Shown: positions 24,080 through 32,925 of the stretch, in pieces
Position numbering within the stretch: position 1 is the stretch's first letter
Layout of the letters: each line of letters begins with the position of its first letter
Program-made: the position numbers and the translations under genes
Source: Azophilus sp965215035
GTDB taxonomy: Bacteria > Pseudomonadota > Gammaproteobacteria > Pseudomonadales > Azotimanducaceae
Direction: 5' to 3'
NCBI GenBank assembly: GCA_965215035.1
Contig: OZ244040.1
Coordinates: 2,170,001 to 2,234,000, forward strand
Length of the DNA stretch: 64,000 nucleotides
The notes under the pieces: model-generated
What the model was told of the DNA's origin: nothing
Database searches by the model: none
What the model saw: the letters and a program-made list of their open reading frames with translations, nothing else

Positions 24080-26467
24080 ATGAAGTTCAGCGAGGCATGG
24101 CTGCGGGAGTGGGTGAACCCGCCAATCACCCGTGACGCGCTGCTCGAGCAGCTCACCATGGCCGGGCTTGAAGTCGATGGCGTAGCACCCGCCGGGGGGC
24201 CTCTGCGCGACACCGTGGTGGGCCGTATCGAGGCGGTGGCGCCCCACCCGGGCTCGGCCAAGCTGTGGGTGTGTACCCTGGTGGATGGCGACGGGCGGCA
24301 CCAGGTGGTCTGCGGTGCCCCCAACGCCCGCCCGGGGCTGCTGTCGGCCTATGCGCGGGTTGGGGCGGTGTTGCCGGGGGATGTGCGGATTGGCGAAGCC
24401 GACCTGCGCGGTGTGCGGTCGGCGGGAATGCTGTGCAGCGCCGCCGAACTCGGCATGGGCGTGGAGTCGGATACGATTGTGGAGTTGGACGGGGACTATC
24501 CGCCCGGCACCAACCTGGTCTCGGCCCTGGCCCTGGACGACGTCACGGTAGACTTGGATTTGACCCCGAACCGGGGCGACTGCCTCGGTATGCGCGGGCT
24601 TGCCCGGGAAGTGGGCGTTCTCAACGATATGCCCGTTCGGCACCGGCGAACACCGGCCGTTCCGGCAGCCGTGGAATCCACCTTTCCGGTACGCCTGGAA
24701 GACCCGGCCGGATGTCCCCGCTATCTTGGCCGGGTAATCGAAGGCATCGATGTCAATGCCGCCACCCCGTTCTGGATGGCGGAACGGCTGCGCCGTTCAG
24801 GGTTTCGCAGTATCGACCCCGTCGTCGATGTGACCAACTACGTGATGGTCGAGCTTGGGCAGCCCATGCATGCCTTCGACCTCGACCGGCTTGAGGGTGG
24901 CATTGTGGTGCGGCGCGCCCGGGCCGAAGAGACGTTGACGCTGCTCGATGGCCGCGTGATCGCCCTGGATGCCGATGTGTTGTTGATCACCGATGGTGGC
25001 GGGCCGGTGGCGGTGGCCGGGGTCATGGGCGGCGAGCGCAGTGGGGTGGGCGCCGGTACCGTTAACGTGTTCCTGGAGTGTGCTTTCTTCGCTCCCCTTG
25101 TGGTTGCCGCGGCGGCACGGCGTCTCGCGCTGCATACCGACGCCTCGCATCGCTACGAGCGCGGGGTGGATTTCGAATTGCAGGCCCAGGCCATGGAGCG
25201 CGCCACCGAGCTGCTGCTCGACATCGCGGGCGGGCGCGCCGGGCCGGTGCGGGAGTCGGTGGATGCGGGGCATTTGCCCGCTTGTCCGCAGGTTACCTTG
25301 CGCCAGGCGCGGCTCGATGAGCTGGCGGGCGTCGCCATTGCCGCCGCCGAGGTGGACAGGGTGCTTGCCCGCCTCGATTTCGAACTCCTGGCGCGCACCG
25401 AGACCGAAGCGGACGGCGTGGTGTGGAGCATTGCGGCGCCCAGCCACCGATTCGACATCCAGATAGAGGCGGATCTTGTGGAAGAGGTCTGCCGCATCCA
25501 CGGCTACAACAGCATACCGAACCGGCTGCCGGAGGGGCCTTTGGCACTGCGCCGGGTGCCCTTGGAGCGTAGCGGCGAACACCGGGTGAAGCGCATGCTC
25601 GCCGGCAGTGGATTTCAGGAAATTATCACCTACAGCTTTGTCGACCCCGTGGTACAGGACTTGCTCGACCCCGCGGGCGATGCGTTGCCCCTGGCCAACC
25701 CGATGTCCGTCGAACAATCTGTGATGCGCACCAACCTGCTGCCCGGGTTGGTCGATGCATTGCGTGGCAATGTGCAACGTCAGCAGAGCGGTGCGCGGCT
25801 CTTTGAACTCGGGCTCTGTTTCAAGGCCGCCCAAAACCAGCCGCAACAGGTGGCGGTATTGGGTGGCCTACTCTGGGGCGAGCGCGCTCCGGAGAGCTGG
25901 CACAACCCGTCCGAGCCGGTGGATTTTTTCGACCTCAAAGGGCAGGTGGAACGGTTGCTCGAATGGACCGGCATCCCGGACATCGTTTTTGAGCCGAGCG
26001 ACGACCCGGTTCTGCATCCCGGCCAGCGGGCGATTGTGGGCGGCGGTGGCGGTCGCTTGGGGCGGCTCGGCCGGTTGCACCCGGAACTGGAACAGCGTCT
26101 GGATATCGACCCCGGTGTCTATGTTTTCGAACTGCTGGGCGACGCCGTATTGTCGTACCCGCCGCGCAAATTCTCGGGCATCTCGAAGATGCCGAGCGCC
26201 CGCCGCGATCTTGCCTTGGTGGTGCATGAGACGGTCAGTGCTCAGCAGGTGCAGTCGACCCTGGCGGACGCCCTGGGCGACATCCTCGTAGAGTTAAGAC
26301 TGTTTGACGTGTATCGGGGAAAGAGTATTGATTCTAATGAAAAAAGTATTGCTCTGGGGTTGACGTTGCAGCATCCATCGGCGACCCTTGTGGAGGACGA
26401 TATCTCGGGATACATAGCAACGGCGGTGACGGCCCTGAAAGAGCAACTGGGTGCCAGGCTCCGCTAG
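24080..26467 (+). CDS. pheT: Phenylalanine-tRNA ligase beta subunit
   Basis: The 795-residue beta subunit carries tRNA-binding and editing functions. From the N-terminus I see MKFSEAWLREWVNPPI, an EMAP-like tRNA-binding domain (VGRIEAVAPHPGSAKLWVC, residues about 50-150), the B3/B4 editing module, the B5 domain, the degenerate class II core with ITYSFVDP, and the C-terminal anticodon-binding FDX-ACB domain (ISKMPSARRDLALVV to the end). The ATG at 24080 gives the family N-terminus; the open frame extends upstream to 23864 without homology. About 20 codons near 26325 (ATTGATTCTAATGAAAAAAGT) are unusually AT-rich. Confidence 0.96.
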   Translation: MKFSEAWLREWVNPPITRDALLEQLTMAGLEVDGVAPAGGPLRDTVVGRIEAVAPHPGSAKLWVCTLVDGDGRHQVVCGAPNARPGLLSAYARVGAVLPGDVRIGEADLRGVRSAGMLCSAAELGMGVESDTIVELDGDYPPGTNLVSALALDDVTVDLDLTPNRGDCLGMRGLAREVGVLNDMPVRHRRTPAVPAAVESTFPVRLEDPAGCPRYLGRVIEGIDVNAATPFWMAERLRRSGFRSIDPVVDVTNYVMVELGQPMHAFDLDRLEGGIVVRRARAEETLTLLDGRVIALDADVLLITDGGGPVAVAGVMGGERSGVGAGTVNVFLECAFFAPLVVAAAARRLALHTDASHRYERGVDFELQAQAMERATELLLDIAGGRAGPVRESVDAGHLPACPQVTLRQARLDELAGVAIAAAEVDRVLARLDFELLARTETEADGVVWSIAAPSHRFDIQIEADLVEEVCRIHGYNSIPNRLPEGPLALRRVPLERSGEHRVKRMLAGSGFQEIITYSFVDPVVQDLLDPAGDALPLANPMSVEQSVMRTNLLPGLVDALRGNVQRQQSGARLFELGLCFKAAQNQPQQVAVLGGLLWGERAPESWHNPSEPVDFFDLKGQVERLLEWTGIPDIVFEPSDDPVLHPGQRAIVGGGGGRLGRLGRLHPELEQRLDIDPGVYVFELLGDAVLSYPPRKFSGISKMPSARRDLALVVHETVSAQQVQSTLADALGDILVELRLFDVYRGKSIDSNEKSIALGLTLQHPSATLVEDDISGYIATAVTALKEQLGARLR

Positions 26468-26523
26468 CCGGACGAGCGGGAGAGGGGCTCCATACGCTGG
26501 GTCGCGTGGATAGGAGGACATCT

Positions 26524-26832
26524 GTGGGCGCGCTTACGAAGGCACAAATGGCGGATCGCCTGTTCGAGGAACTCGGCTTGAACAAGGGCGAGGCAAAGGA
26601 AATCGTGGAGCTGTTCTTTGATGAAATCTCCGGTTCGCTGGAAAGAAACGAGCGGGTCAAGCTTTCCGGTTTCGGCAACTTCTACCTGCGCGAAAAGGGC
26701 GAACGACCGGGCCGAAACCCCAAAACCGGGGAGGAGATTCCCATTACGGCAAGGCGGGTTGTGACCTTTCGGCCCGGCCAGAAGTTAAAGGCCAGAGTAG
26801 AAGGTTACAGTGAACCCGACAGCGAAGGATGA
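26524..26832 (+). CDS. ihfA: Integration host factor alpha subunit
   Basis: IHF-alpha is one half of the DNA-bending heterodimer that shapes promoters, att sites and origins. The protein of 102 residues has LTKAQMADRLFEELGLNK, FDEISGSLERNERVKLSGFGNF and the DNA-intercalating arm GRNPKTGEEIPITARRVVTFRPG. I choose GTG 26524 because AGGAGG lies six bases upstream; a start at 26506 would place the ribosome site inside the gene. It overlaps the merR start by 23 bases, so the two are coupled. Confidence 0.95.
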   Translation: MGALTKAQMADRLFEELGLNKGEAKEIVELFFDEISGSLERNERVKLSGFGNFYLREKGERPGRNPKTGEEIPITARRVVTFRPGQKLKARVEGYSEPDSEG

Positions 26833-27163
26833 ACTGCCATCGATACCGGGCAAGCGGTACTTCAAGATCGGCGAGGTCAGCGAGCTCTGTGGTGTCAAAC
26901 CCCACGTGCTACGCTATTGGGAGCAGGAGTTTCCGCAAATCAATCCCGTCCGGCGCACTGGCAACCGGCGTTACTATCAGCGCCAGGACGTTATCGTGGT
27001 GCGGCAGATTCGGTCTCTTCTCTACGACCAGGGCTTCACCATCCAGGGTGCGCGCCAGCGCCTGACCGGCGGCGAAGCCAAACAGGATCAGACCCAGGTA
27101 CGGCAGCTCGTCAGGCAGATGATCCTGGAACTGGAGGGCCTGCTGCAGGTTCTTAAGTCCTGA
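26810..27163 (+). CDS. MerR family transcriptional regulator
   Basis: A 117-residue regulator with the MerR helix-turn-helix and wing: FKIGEVSELCGVKPHVLRYWEQEFPQINPVRRTGNRRYYQRQDV at about residues 18-62, then a short dimer helix. There is no Cys-rich metal site or long ligand-binding domain. This gene next to ihfA is conserved in pseudomonads and relatives; its targets are not established. It starts with GTG inside the end of ihfA. Confidence 0.88.
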   Translation: MNPTAKDELPSIPGKRYFKIGEVSELCGVKPHVLRYWEQEFPQINPVRRTGNRRYYQRQDVIVVRQIRSLLYDQGFTIQGARQRLTGGEAKQDQTQVRQLVRQMILELEGLLQVLKS

Positions 27164-27215
27164 CCGGGTGTCCACCCCATTCCATTCCGGGCCCGCAAGG
27201 CCAAGCGGGACCGGT

Positions 27216-27253
27216 CGCCGACTGGGAAGTACCCGGTTCCCCACGAGTCGGCG
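27216..27253. repeat. Intergenic palindromic repeat, copy 2
   Basis: CGCCGACTGGGAA and TTCCCCACGAGTCGGCG pair as in the copy at 23888-23925, with the same spacing of 38 bases and the same GC-rich tail. The stem changes between the copies are largely compensating. Shared flanking text includes a CCATGGAA/TGGAACCATT-type block and TTTCC-TCATGG. Confidence 0.75.
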
Positions 27254-27378
27254 ACCCGGCGCACCGGGGGGGGGATTTGCGTGGAACCATTCTGGTTTCC
27301 CCTCATGGACGACCTCCGGGCAGGCGGAGCGTTCCTTCTAAACACTGGACACTCTGGTTATCATGCGGCCGACAGCTT

Positions 27379-27455
27379 CGGGGCGTAGCGCAGTCTGGTA
27401 GCGCACTTGACTGGGGGTCAAGTGGTCGTGGGTTCAAATCCCGCCGCCCCGACCA
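27379..27455 (+). tRNA. tRNA-Pro(GGG), island integration site
   Basis: CGGGGCG pairs with CGCCCCG; the anticodon stem CTTGA/TCAAG closes CTGGGGG, giving anticodon GGG; the T arm is GTGGG-TTCAAAT-CCCGC; discriminator A and CCA are encoded. The gene follows the ihfA-merR pair. Its last 46 bases plus one more are repeated at 44283-44329, so it is the attachment site of the island that follows. The tRNA itself stays complete. Confidence 0.96.
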
Positions 27456-27456
27456 A
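27410..27456 (+). other. Left attachment site (attL) in tRNA-Pro
   Basis: The 47 bases from the anticodon loop to just past the CCA match 44283-44329 with one mismatch (AAGTGG here, AAGTAG there). Tyrosine integrases commonly recombine in the 3' half of tRNA genes and leave exactly this kind of duplication. Confidence 0.85.
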
Positions 27457-27479
27457 AATCCCAATTTTATCAAGAGCTT

Positions 27480-27516
27480 ACAAGCGACGCGTGTTGGCGA
27501 GCTTGTTAATTTTTCC
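27480..27516 (+). terminator. Possible terminator after tRNA-Pro
   Basis: ACAAGC and GCTTGT can pair across 15 bases, partly closed by further pairings, and are followed by TAATTTTT. The position, 25 bases after the tRNA, suits a terminator, but the stem is short. Confidence 0.35.
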
Positions 27517-27534
27517 TAAATTTTGGGTGTTTTC

Positions 27535-27720
27535 CTAAGCCTTGTAGGCCAGCCCGAAGGGATCTTGCGCGCGGAAGCTGAAATGGAGCGGTTGATAGAG
27601 GACACCAAAGAAGCGGATCCAAATTCGATTGTGGCGCTCGTAAACATCGTCAACAGGAGCAGGCGTTGAGGGCGAAAGCTCACTCTCTAGCTGATGAGCT
27701 ACGATATCTAGATTAGTCAC
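27535..27720 (-). CDS. Small hypothetical protein coupled to the S12 hydrolase
   Basis: A 61-residue protein starting at an ATG that overlaps the stop of the upstream serine hydrolase by four bases (ATGA), which argues for real translation. It has no signal peptide or membrane span; the C-terminal half is aromatic-rich (IWIRFFGVLYQPLHFSF). No family is recognised. It is the gene closest to attL, so it could also be the stump of a longer gene cut by recombination. Confidence 0.45.
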   Translation of the reverse strand: MTNLDIVAHQLESELSPSTPAPVDDVYERHNRIWIRFFGVLYQPLHFSFRAQDPFGLAYKA

Positions 27721-29081
27721 GACCTTCCAAAGACCCGAGTACCCCCAATAGCGAAGTGCGAGGGTGGGGCATCTTCGCCGTCCAAAAACAGAAACTCGCC
27801 AACGGGACCTGCTGCGTCACCTTCTTCCGAAAGAGTTACGAAGTAGTGACCGCCGATAGGTTGCACATGACTGGTTATTGATACCGTCTCACCGCTCTCA
27901 CCGTCAACGCCCGTAGTAGTCACTTCGAGTAGATCACCCGAAGCTTTGAAAGCTAACCTGGTGGGGTTGGTAAAAGTGCCTTCATAGATGGATAGGTCAG
28001 TCGGGACAGGGTCTGACGGCGAGGGTGGTTGAGGTATATCAACTTTTGCACCCGTACAAAGTTCAAGGTCTTCAAGACCCAACGATAGTGTTAGATGGGA
28101 GGCTCCGTCTCCAGTGTTCGTTAGCACGGAGCATGCGTAATCATGGTCAGGTAAGAAGAAGAGAAAAGAGTTTTGTCCGCCCGAAGAGCCAGAAGCCACG
28201 ATGAGCTTTCCTTCGGTTGTCTCAATGCCTGCCCAGCCGATTAGTATTTCTTGTTCCCCTGGCGGTAGTTTTGTCCTCGGGGTCCGCATGTCGACCACTG
28301 AGTCTTCTGAAAGGTAGGATTCGCCATTCTCAAGCGTTCCACCATTAAGGTGTAAGCGACCGAATGTAAGTAGATCGGTCGCCGTCATTGTAAGCGTTGA
28401 TCCTGCAGGGCTTAGGCAGAACGGAAGTTTGAGCACCTTTGCTGGGTGGGGTTGTCCGTCTTCAACGGTGTGCCCAATCGCCGCACGATAGCGTAAAGTT
28501 TCGTAGTCGTAGTAGGTCGTACTATCCAAGCCTAGGGGATTGATGAGACCTCGAGACAACACCTCGTTAAATGGTGTTTCCGTTAATACTTCAATGATTC
28601 GCCCAGCAATGCTGTAGGCGGTGGAGTTATAACTTCTCAGCTGGTTGGGTTGATGAACAAAAGAGAGTTTACTGCAAGCCTCCACGTAGCGAGCGATCGC
28701 ATCCTCTCCCTCACCGAAGTCCTCAAAAAACTCACCATCAATGCCGGACGTATAGTCCAATAGTGTTCGCACGGTGAGACTATCGGGAACCGGCTGTTGG
28801 TCGATCAAGAGATCAGGTAGGTATTCGCTGACAGGGCTATCTAGATTCACCAACCCTTCATTGTGATATTTGTACATCAACGTTGCGGTGAAAACCTTTG
28901 AAATTGAGCCAATCTGAAAGACGGTCGACTCATCTACTTCGACCTGCGTTTCTATATTGGTGACACCGGCTGCGATTCGAGTGACTTCACCGCGATGGTA
29001 ACGGGCGATACTGGTGCCCGGGATACCGAGCGTTTCTAAGGAGTTGTTCAGCTTTTCTGAATCAAAGAGCGGTGAGTGCAT
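27717..29081 (-). CDS. Serine hydrolase, S12/beta-lactamase-like (MlrB type)
   Basis: A 454-residue protein of the class C beta-lactamase / D-aminopeptidase superfamily. The nucleophile motif SISK is at residues 59-62 (after VFQIG), and the second motif YNS is in LRSYNSTAYSIAGRIIEV. The third motif, usually HxG, appears as SGSSGG, so its first residue is changed. A C-terminal extension of about 110 residues (SIYEGTFTN onward) resembles the lipocalin-like tail of D-aminopeptidases. No signal peptide is obvious, implying a cytoplasmic peptidase or esterase. It is divergent from the M19 gene, with a shared AT-rich control region. Confidence 0.82.
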   Translation of the reverse strand: MHSPLFDSEKLNNSLETLGIPGTSIARYHRGEVTRIAAGVTNIETQVEVDESTVFQIGSISKVFTATLMYKYHNEGLVNLDSPVSEYLPDLLIDQQPVPDSLTVRTLLDYTSGIDGEFFEDFGEGEDAIARYVEACSKLSFVHQPNQLRSYNSTAYSIAGRIIEVLTETPFNEVLSRGLINPLGLDSTTYYDYETLRYRAAIGHTVEDGQPHPAKVLKLPFCLSPAGSTLTMTATDLLTFGRLHLNGGTLENGESYLSEDSVVDMRTPRTKLPPGEQEILIGWAGIETTEGKLIVASGSSGGQNSFLFFLPDHDYACSVLTNTGDGASHLTLSLGLEDLELCTGAKVDIPQPPSPSDPVPTDLSIYEGTFTNPTRLAFKASGDLLEVTTTGVDGESGETVSITSHVQPIGGHYFVTLSEEGDAAGPVGEFLFLDGEDAPPSHFAIGGTRVFGRS

Positions 29082-29134
29082 TTTGGTGGCCTTGCTTCGA
29101 TCTGCTTGTATTGTACTTAGGATTCAGTCAGTAT

Positions 29135-29148
29135 ATTCATATATGCAT
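29135..29148. promoter_or_regulatory. Candidate operator, ATTCATATATGCAT
   Basis: This near-palindrome lies between the divergent S12 hydrolase and M19 genes. It matches the perfect palindrome ATTCATATATGAAT upstream of the TonB receptor with one mismatch, and ATTCATATACTGAT between the regulator and M81 genes with a few. It is the natural place for control of both flanking genes. Confidence 0.55.
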
Positions 29149-29183
29149 AATGTATTCAATTATGACTTTTGGGGAACGAGGAT

Positions 29184-30191
29184 ATGGCACAACCGTCGAC
29201 CGTGAATGAAGCTGACCGTATCGTGTCGGCAGCTCCTCACAGATGGGATCTCACCGTGCCTTGGGTTCGTCAGTATTGGAGTGTCGAACTCATGCAGCAG
29301 TACCATCGATCTGGCTTCACCTATGCCAATCTGACCATACAAGACTCACCACCCACGTTCGCGGGTGTCCAAGCTGAGGTAAGAGCGTTTCAAAAACTGT
29401 GTGAACCTCACCCTGAGCTCTGTTTCGCCAAGACACTGCCAGAGATTCAAGCGGCCAATGCTGAAGGTAAGTTAGCAATCGGACTCAATGTCCAAGATAC
29501 CGAGCTCGTACACGCCGATTTGGACCGTCTAGAAGTGCTAAAGGAATTCGGCATCATGCACATGCTGTTAGCTTATCAATTGCGTAACAAGGCGGCGGAC
29601 GGTTGTGCTGAGCCTGCGGATGCGGGCTTAAGCCGTTTTGGCCATCGACTTGTTAAGAAGATGAATGAGGTAGGAATCGTTGTCGATCTGTCTCATACGG
29701 GCCGTCGGTCGACACTGGATGCGATGGAGTGTTCAACCGAGCCCACCATTTTTTCTCATTCGGGAGTGCGCGCAATCTTTCGGCACATGAGAAACATTGA
29801 CGACGATCAGATTCGAGCATGTGCAGCGACGGGTGGGGTCATCGGTGTGGTTGGTATCGGTGCGTTCTTGGGGACGCCGGAAGCGACCAGTGAGTCCGTT
29901 TTTCAACACATTGACTATATCGTTAACTTGGTTGGTCCGGAGCACGTTGGAATAGGCACAGACTATATCGAAGACATCACCCCGGTTTGGGATACAATCA
30001 GAGAACGTGGTGGGGATGCGTGGACCGACCCAGAAGGGACTCAGCCATTTATTGGCGGTGCATGGGGCCCGCACCAACTCACTGAGCTTGTTCAAGTGAT
30101 GCTGGACCATGGTTATCCGGAATCATCCATCCAAGGCATCTTGGGGGCCAACTTTTATCGCGTGTATGCACAGGTGCACGGCACCGATTAG
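29184..30191 (+). CDS. M19 family (membrane/renal dipeptidase-like) protein
   Basis: A 335-residue TIM-barrel metal hydrolase of family M19, whose known members split dipeptides, often with a C-terminal D-residue. Seen are AYQLRNKAADGCAEPADAGLSRFG, VDLSHTG and FSHSGVRAI (metal-ligand His residues) and VGIGTDYIED (the Asp ligand). The bridging Glu position reads as Gln in GLNVQDTEL and the usual HxD reads HRWD; a subgroup of M19-like proteins with GxQNT shares this. ATG 29184 has a GAGGA site; the family N-terminus follows. It begins an operon with the MFS, S12 and DUF2817 genes. Confidence 0.83.
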   Translation: MAQPSTVNEADRIVSAAPHRWDLTVPWVRQYWSVELMQQYHRSGFTYANLTIQDSPPTFAGVQAEVRAFQKLCEPHPELCFAKTLPEIQAANAEGKLAIGLNVQDTELVHADLDRLEVLKEFGIMHMLLAYQLRNKAADGCAEPADAGLSRFGHRLVKKMNEVGIVVDLSHTGRRSTLDAMECSTEPTIFSHSGVRAIFRHMRNIDDDQIRACAATGGVIGVVGIGAFLGTPEATSESVFQHIDYIVNLVGPEHVGIGTDYIEDITPVWDTIRERGGDAWTDPEGTQPFIGGAWGPHQLTELVQVMLDHGYPESSIQGILGANFYRVYAQVHGTD

Positions 30192-30200
30192 GGCTAGACC

Positions 30201-31550
30201 ATGGCCACAACGATAAAGAAACACCATCTCTTTATCTTCGCGCTACCAGCGATGGTTTCGGCGATTATGCACGGACCCATTGTGGGTATTGTGCCCGCAC
30301 TTTACGCCAGAGAGTATGGTTTGGATTTGGCCCTTATTGGCACGGTGCTTTTGGTGGCGCGAATTTTTGATGCAGTGACGGATCCAATGATCGGATTCCT
30401 TTCAGATCGGACGACGTCACGCTACGGCAAACGAAAGTCGTGGATCGTTGGCGGCGCGATGCTGACCACCGTCTCGGTCTACTTTCTATATACACCGGGC
30501 GAATCCTCCACGATGGTGTATTTCCTCTCATTCACTCTGCTGCTTTATTTCGCATGGACGCTGATGGAGATCCCGTACACGGCTTGGCTATTGGAAATGA
30601 GCCGGGAAACGGAACAACGAACGCGATTGAATGCAGCACGCATCTTTGCGTTATTGGCAGGTGGTATCTTGTTTTATCTGGCGCCTCAGTTTGTCCCTGA
30701 GTCCGGCGGCAGAATGGACTTCGCAGTGCTGGGTCTCATCGCGTGGTTTTGCGTCTTCATGATCCCAATCACAACGTTCTTAATGGTCAAATTTGTCCCT
30801 GAAGGGGACGTCTATAAGACGTCAGGGCCTCCAAAATTGCGCGAGCTTTGGGGTTCGATTCGTGGAAACCGCCCGTTTAAGTTCTTTCTTGGCATGTATG
30901 TCTTTATAGGTCTCGCGAGTGGTGTCAGTGGAGGCTTGTCTTTCCTATACGTGGACAGCTATCTAGATATTGGCGATCGCTTTACGGAGCTTTTTTTGCC
31001 GGCGTTGTTTATTTCGCCCCTTGTCTTACCCGTCTGGGTATGGGTGCTGAACAAATTTGGCAAGGTGCGCACGACGTTTGTCGCGTTTGTGATTTATACG
31101 CTCATCATGCCACTGCCTTGGTTCATTGAACCGGGCGACGGTGCTTTTGTGGGTATGCTCATCTATTTTGTCGGCTTAAGTTTGTTTTCCCCACTTCTGA
31201 TGGTGTCGATGCCATCCATCATGGGGGACATCATCGATCATGATGAACTAGCAACGGGTAAGAACCGTGCGGGTCAATACAATTCGTTTCTTGCGTTGAT
31301 TGCCAAAGGCATGGGCGCAGTGGGTACGCCGATGGGTCTATTGTTGGTTGGCTTGTTTGGCTATCAACCGGGCGTAGAAAACGATGTTGAAGCGATAGAA
31401 GCCTTAAGGCTCGTCTACAACTTCTTGCCAGTCGTGATCATTATTCCTGGGCTGTATCTGCTTCTCCGTTTTCCAATCACGGAAGCAGATCAACGAGAAA
31501 CCAAGGCACGTCTCGAAGCGCGTGCACAAACGGCGAACAATTCTTTATGA
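30201..31550 (+). CDS. MFS transporter, GPH/MelB-like
   Basis: A 449-residue carrier with about twelve membrane segments. The loop FDAVTDPMIGFLSDRTTSRYGKRKSW is the signature of the glycoside-pentoside-hexuronide:cation (MelB-like) branch. Since every neighbour is a peptidase or amino-acid enzyme, the likely cargo is a peptide or its breakdown product rather than a sugar, but this is inferred from context. The gene begins nine bases after the M19 stop, and its TGA overlaps the ATG of the next gene (ATGA). Confidence 0.85.
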   Translation: MATTIKKHHLFIFALPAMVSAIMHGPIVGIVPALYAREYGLDLALIGTVLLVARIFDAVTDPMIGFLSDRTTSRYGKRKSWIVGGAMLTTVSVYFLYTPGESSTMVYFLSFTLLLYFAWTLMEIPYTAWLLEMSRETEQRTRLNAARIFALLAGGILFYLAPQFVPESGGRMDFAVLGLIAWFCVFMIPITTFLMVKFVPEGDVYKTSGPPKLRELWGSIRGNRPFKFFLGMYVFIGLASGVSGGLSFLYVDSYLDIGDRFTELFLPALFISPLVLPVWVWVLNKFGKVRTTFVAFVIYTLIMPLPWFIEPGDGAFVGMLIYFVGLSLFSPLLMVSMPSIMGDIIDHDELATGKNRAGQYNSFLALIAKGMGAVGTPMGLLLVGLFGYQPGVENDVEAIEALRLVYNFLPVVIIIPGLYLLLRFPITEADQRETKARLEARAQTANNSL

Positions 31551-32920
31551 CAATGATGGATCGACAAGCACTCATAGAGCTGCTCGAAGCGTGTGCCGTG
31601 AAACATCGTGTACCCGGTGCGAGCATTGCAGTTGAACATCGTGGTGAACGTGTCATAGCCAGTGTGGGTGTTCTCAGTTCTGAAACGCAAGAACAGGTTC
31701 GAGATGATTCACTCTTTCAGATTGGATCTGTGACAAAGGTGCTCACGGCAACACTTGCAATGGCGTTAGTTGATGAGGGCGTCTTGGATCTTGATGCCCC
31801 GGTGGGCGAGTACCTGTCAGGTTTCAGGCTCTACGACACGGGCTGCGCTGGCAGTGTGACTGTGTCCCAGCTTCTCCATCATGTGAGCGGTATTGACGGA
31901 GATTTTTTCACCGATACAGGGAATGGTCCAGATCGGCTTTTGAGGTATGTGGATCGTTGTGCTTTGTTGCCAACCTTGCATTTGCCCGGCGAGGGATTTT
32001 CATATTGCAACGCCGGATTTTGTATTCTAGGTCGGATTATCGAAGTACTGAGACGGCGACCGTTTGATGATGTGATGCAATCTCTGTTTACGCAAATGGG
32101 CTTAACACGATCGTTGGCTGATTTGACGTTAATGCCAGGCCGATCACTTGCTTCCGCACACGTGCTCAACCCAGAGGATCCAGCGCAGCCGGTCAGAGTG
32201 CCGACGTTGTTCTCCTTGCCACCGAGTGCCGCTCCTGCCGGAGCGACGGTCATGATGTCTGCGGGTGATCTATTGGATTTTGCGTTTATGCACTTCCAGG
32301 ATGGGGTTGCAGCCAATGGCGAACAGATCCTAAAGGCCGCGACGACATCCACTATGCAGTCTATTCACGTTGAGGTACCAGTCTCGTTCAGAGGGATCAC
32401 GCACTGGGGGCTAGGGTGGTTTTTGATCGAAACCAACAACCGTTGTATCTACGGCCATGATGGCGGCACCGTTGGACAGATGTCTTTTGTGCGGGTTGAT
32501 CCGAAAACGGAAACCCTTATTGCGTTGAACACTAACGGCGGCAGCGGCAATGATTTTATGTCCGATGTCTTTGACGCCACATTTAATCAACTCGCCAACA
32601 TCGAGAATCCAATTAGCGGATATCCTGAGACTGTGTGTGACGATCTCACCCCTTATGTCGGTCGCTATCGAAATATTGGGGGGGATACAAGCTTTACATC
32701 AGACGGCGATCAATTGATTCGCACCGCGGTCACGAAGGTAGACAAGATCTCGTTGCCAGCGGGACCGGATCCCCTAACACCTTGTGGTACGCATCAGTTT
32801 ACATGGCAGCCGCCCAACCAACTTGCACCAGCGCCGGTGAGCTTCTTAGGAGTAGAAGACAGTCAGCCTGCGGAAACCGTTTTTGCGGGATTAAGGCTCA
32901 GTCGCCGGATTTTGGCATAG
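31547..32920 (+). CDS. Serine hydrolase, S12/beta-lactamase-like (MlrB type), second
   Basis: A 457-residue relative of the hydrolase at 27717-29081, with the same domain order. All three active-site motifs are complete: SVTK at residues 61-64, YCN in GFSYCNAGFCILGRIIEV, and HDG in CIYGHDGGTVGQ. A C-terminal beta-rich domain of about 100 residues follows. No signal peptide is seen. The two proteins share many blocks, such as VSGIDGDFF / TSGIDGEFF, so they are paralogues on opposite strands. Translational coupling to the transporter supports action on the imported compound. Confidence 0.87.
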   Translation: MTMMDRQALIELLEACAVKHRVPGASIAVEHRGERVIASVGVLSSETQEQVRDDSLFQIGSVTKVLTATLAMALVDEGVLDLDAPVGEYLSGFRLYDTGCAGSVTVSQLLHHVSGIDGDFFTDTGNGPDRLLRYVDRCALLPTLHLPGEGFSYCNAGFCILGRIIEVLRRRPFDDVMQSLFTQMGLTRSLADLTLMPGRSLASAHVLNPEDPAQPVRVPTLFSLPPSAAPAGATVMMSAGDLLDFAFMHFQDGVAANGEQILKAATTSTMQSIHVEVPVSFRGITHWGLGWFLIETNNRCIYGHDGGTVGQMSFVRVDPKTETLIALNTNGGSGNDFMSDVFDATFNQLANIENPISGYPETVCDDLTPYVGRYRNIGGDTSFTSDGDQLIRTAVTKVDKISLPAGPDPLTPCGTHQFTWQPPNQLAPAPVSFLGVEDSQPAETVFAGLRLSRRILA

Positions 32921-32925
32921 CACGT

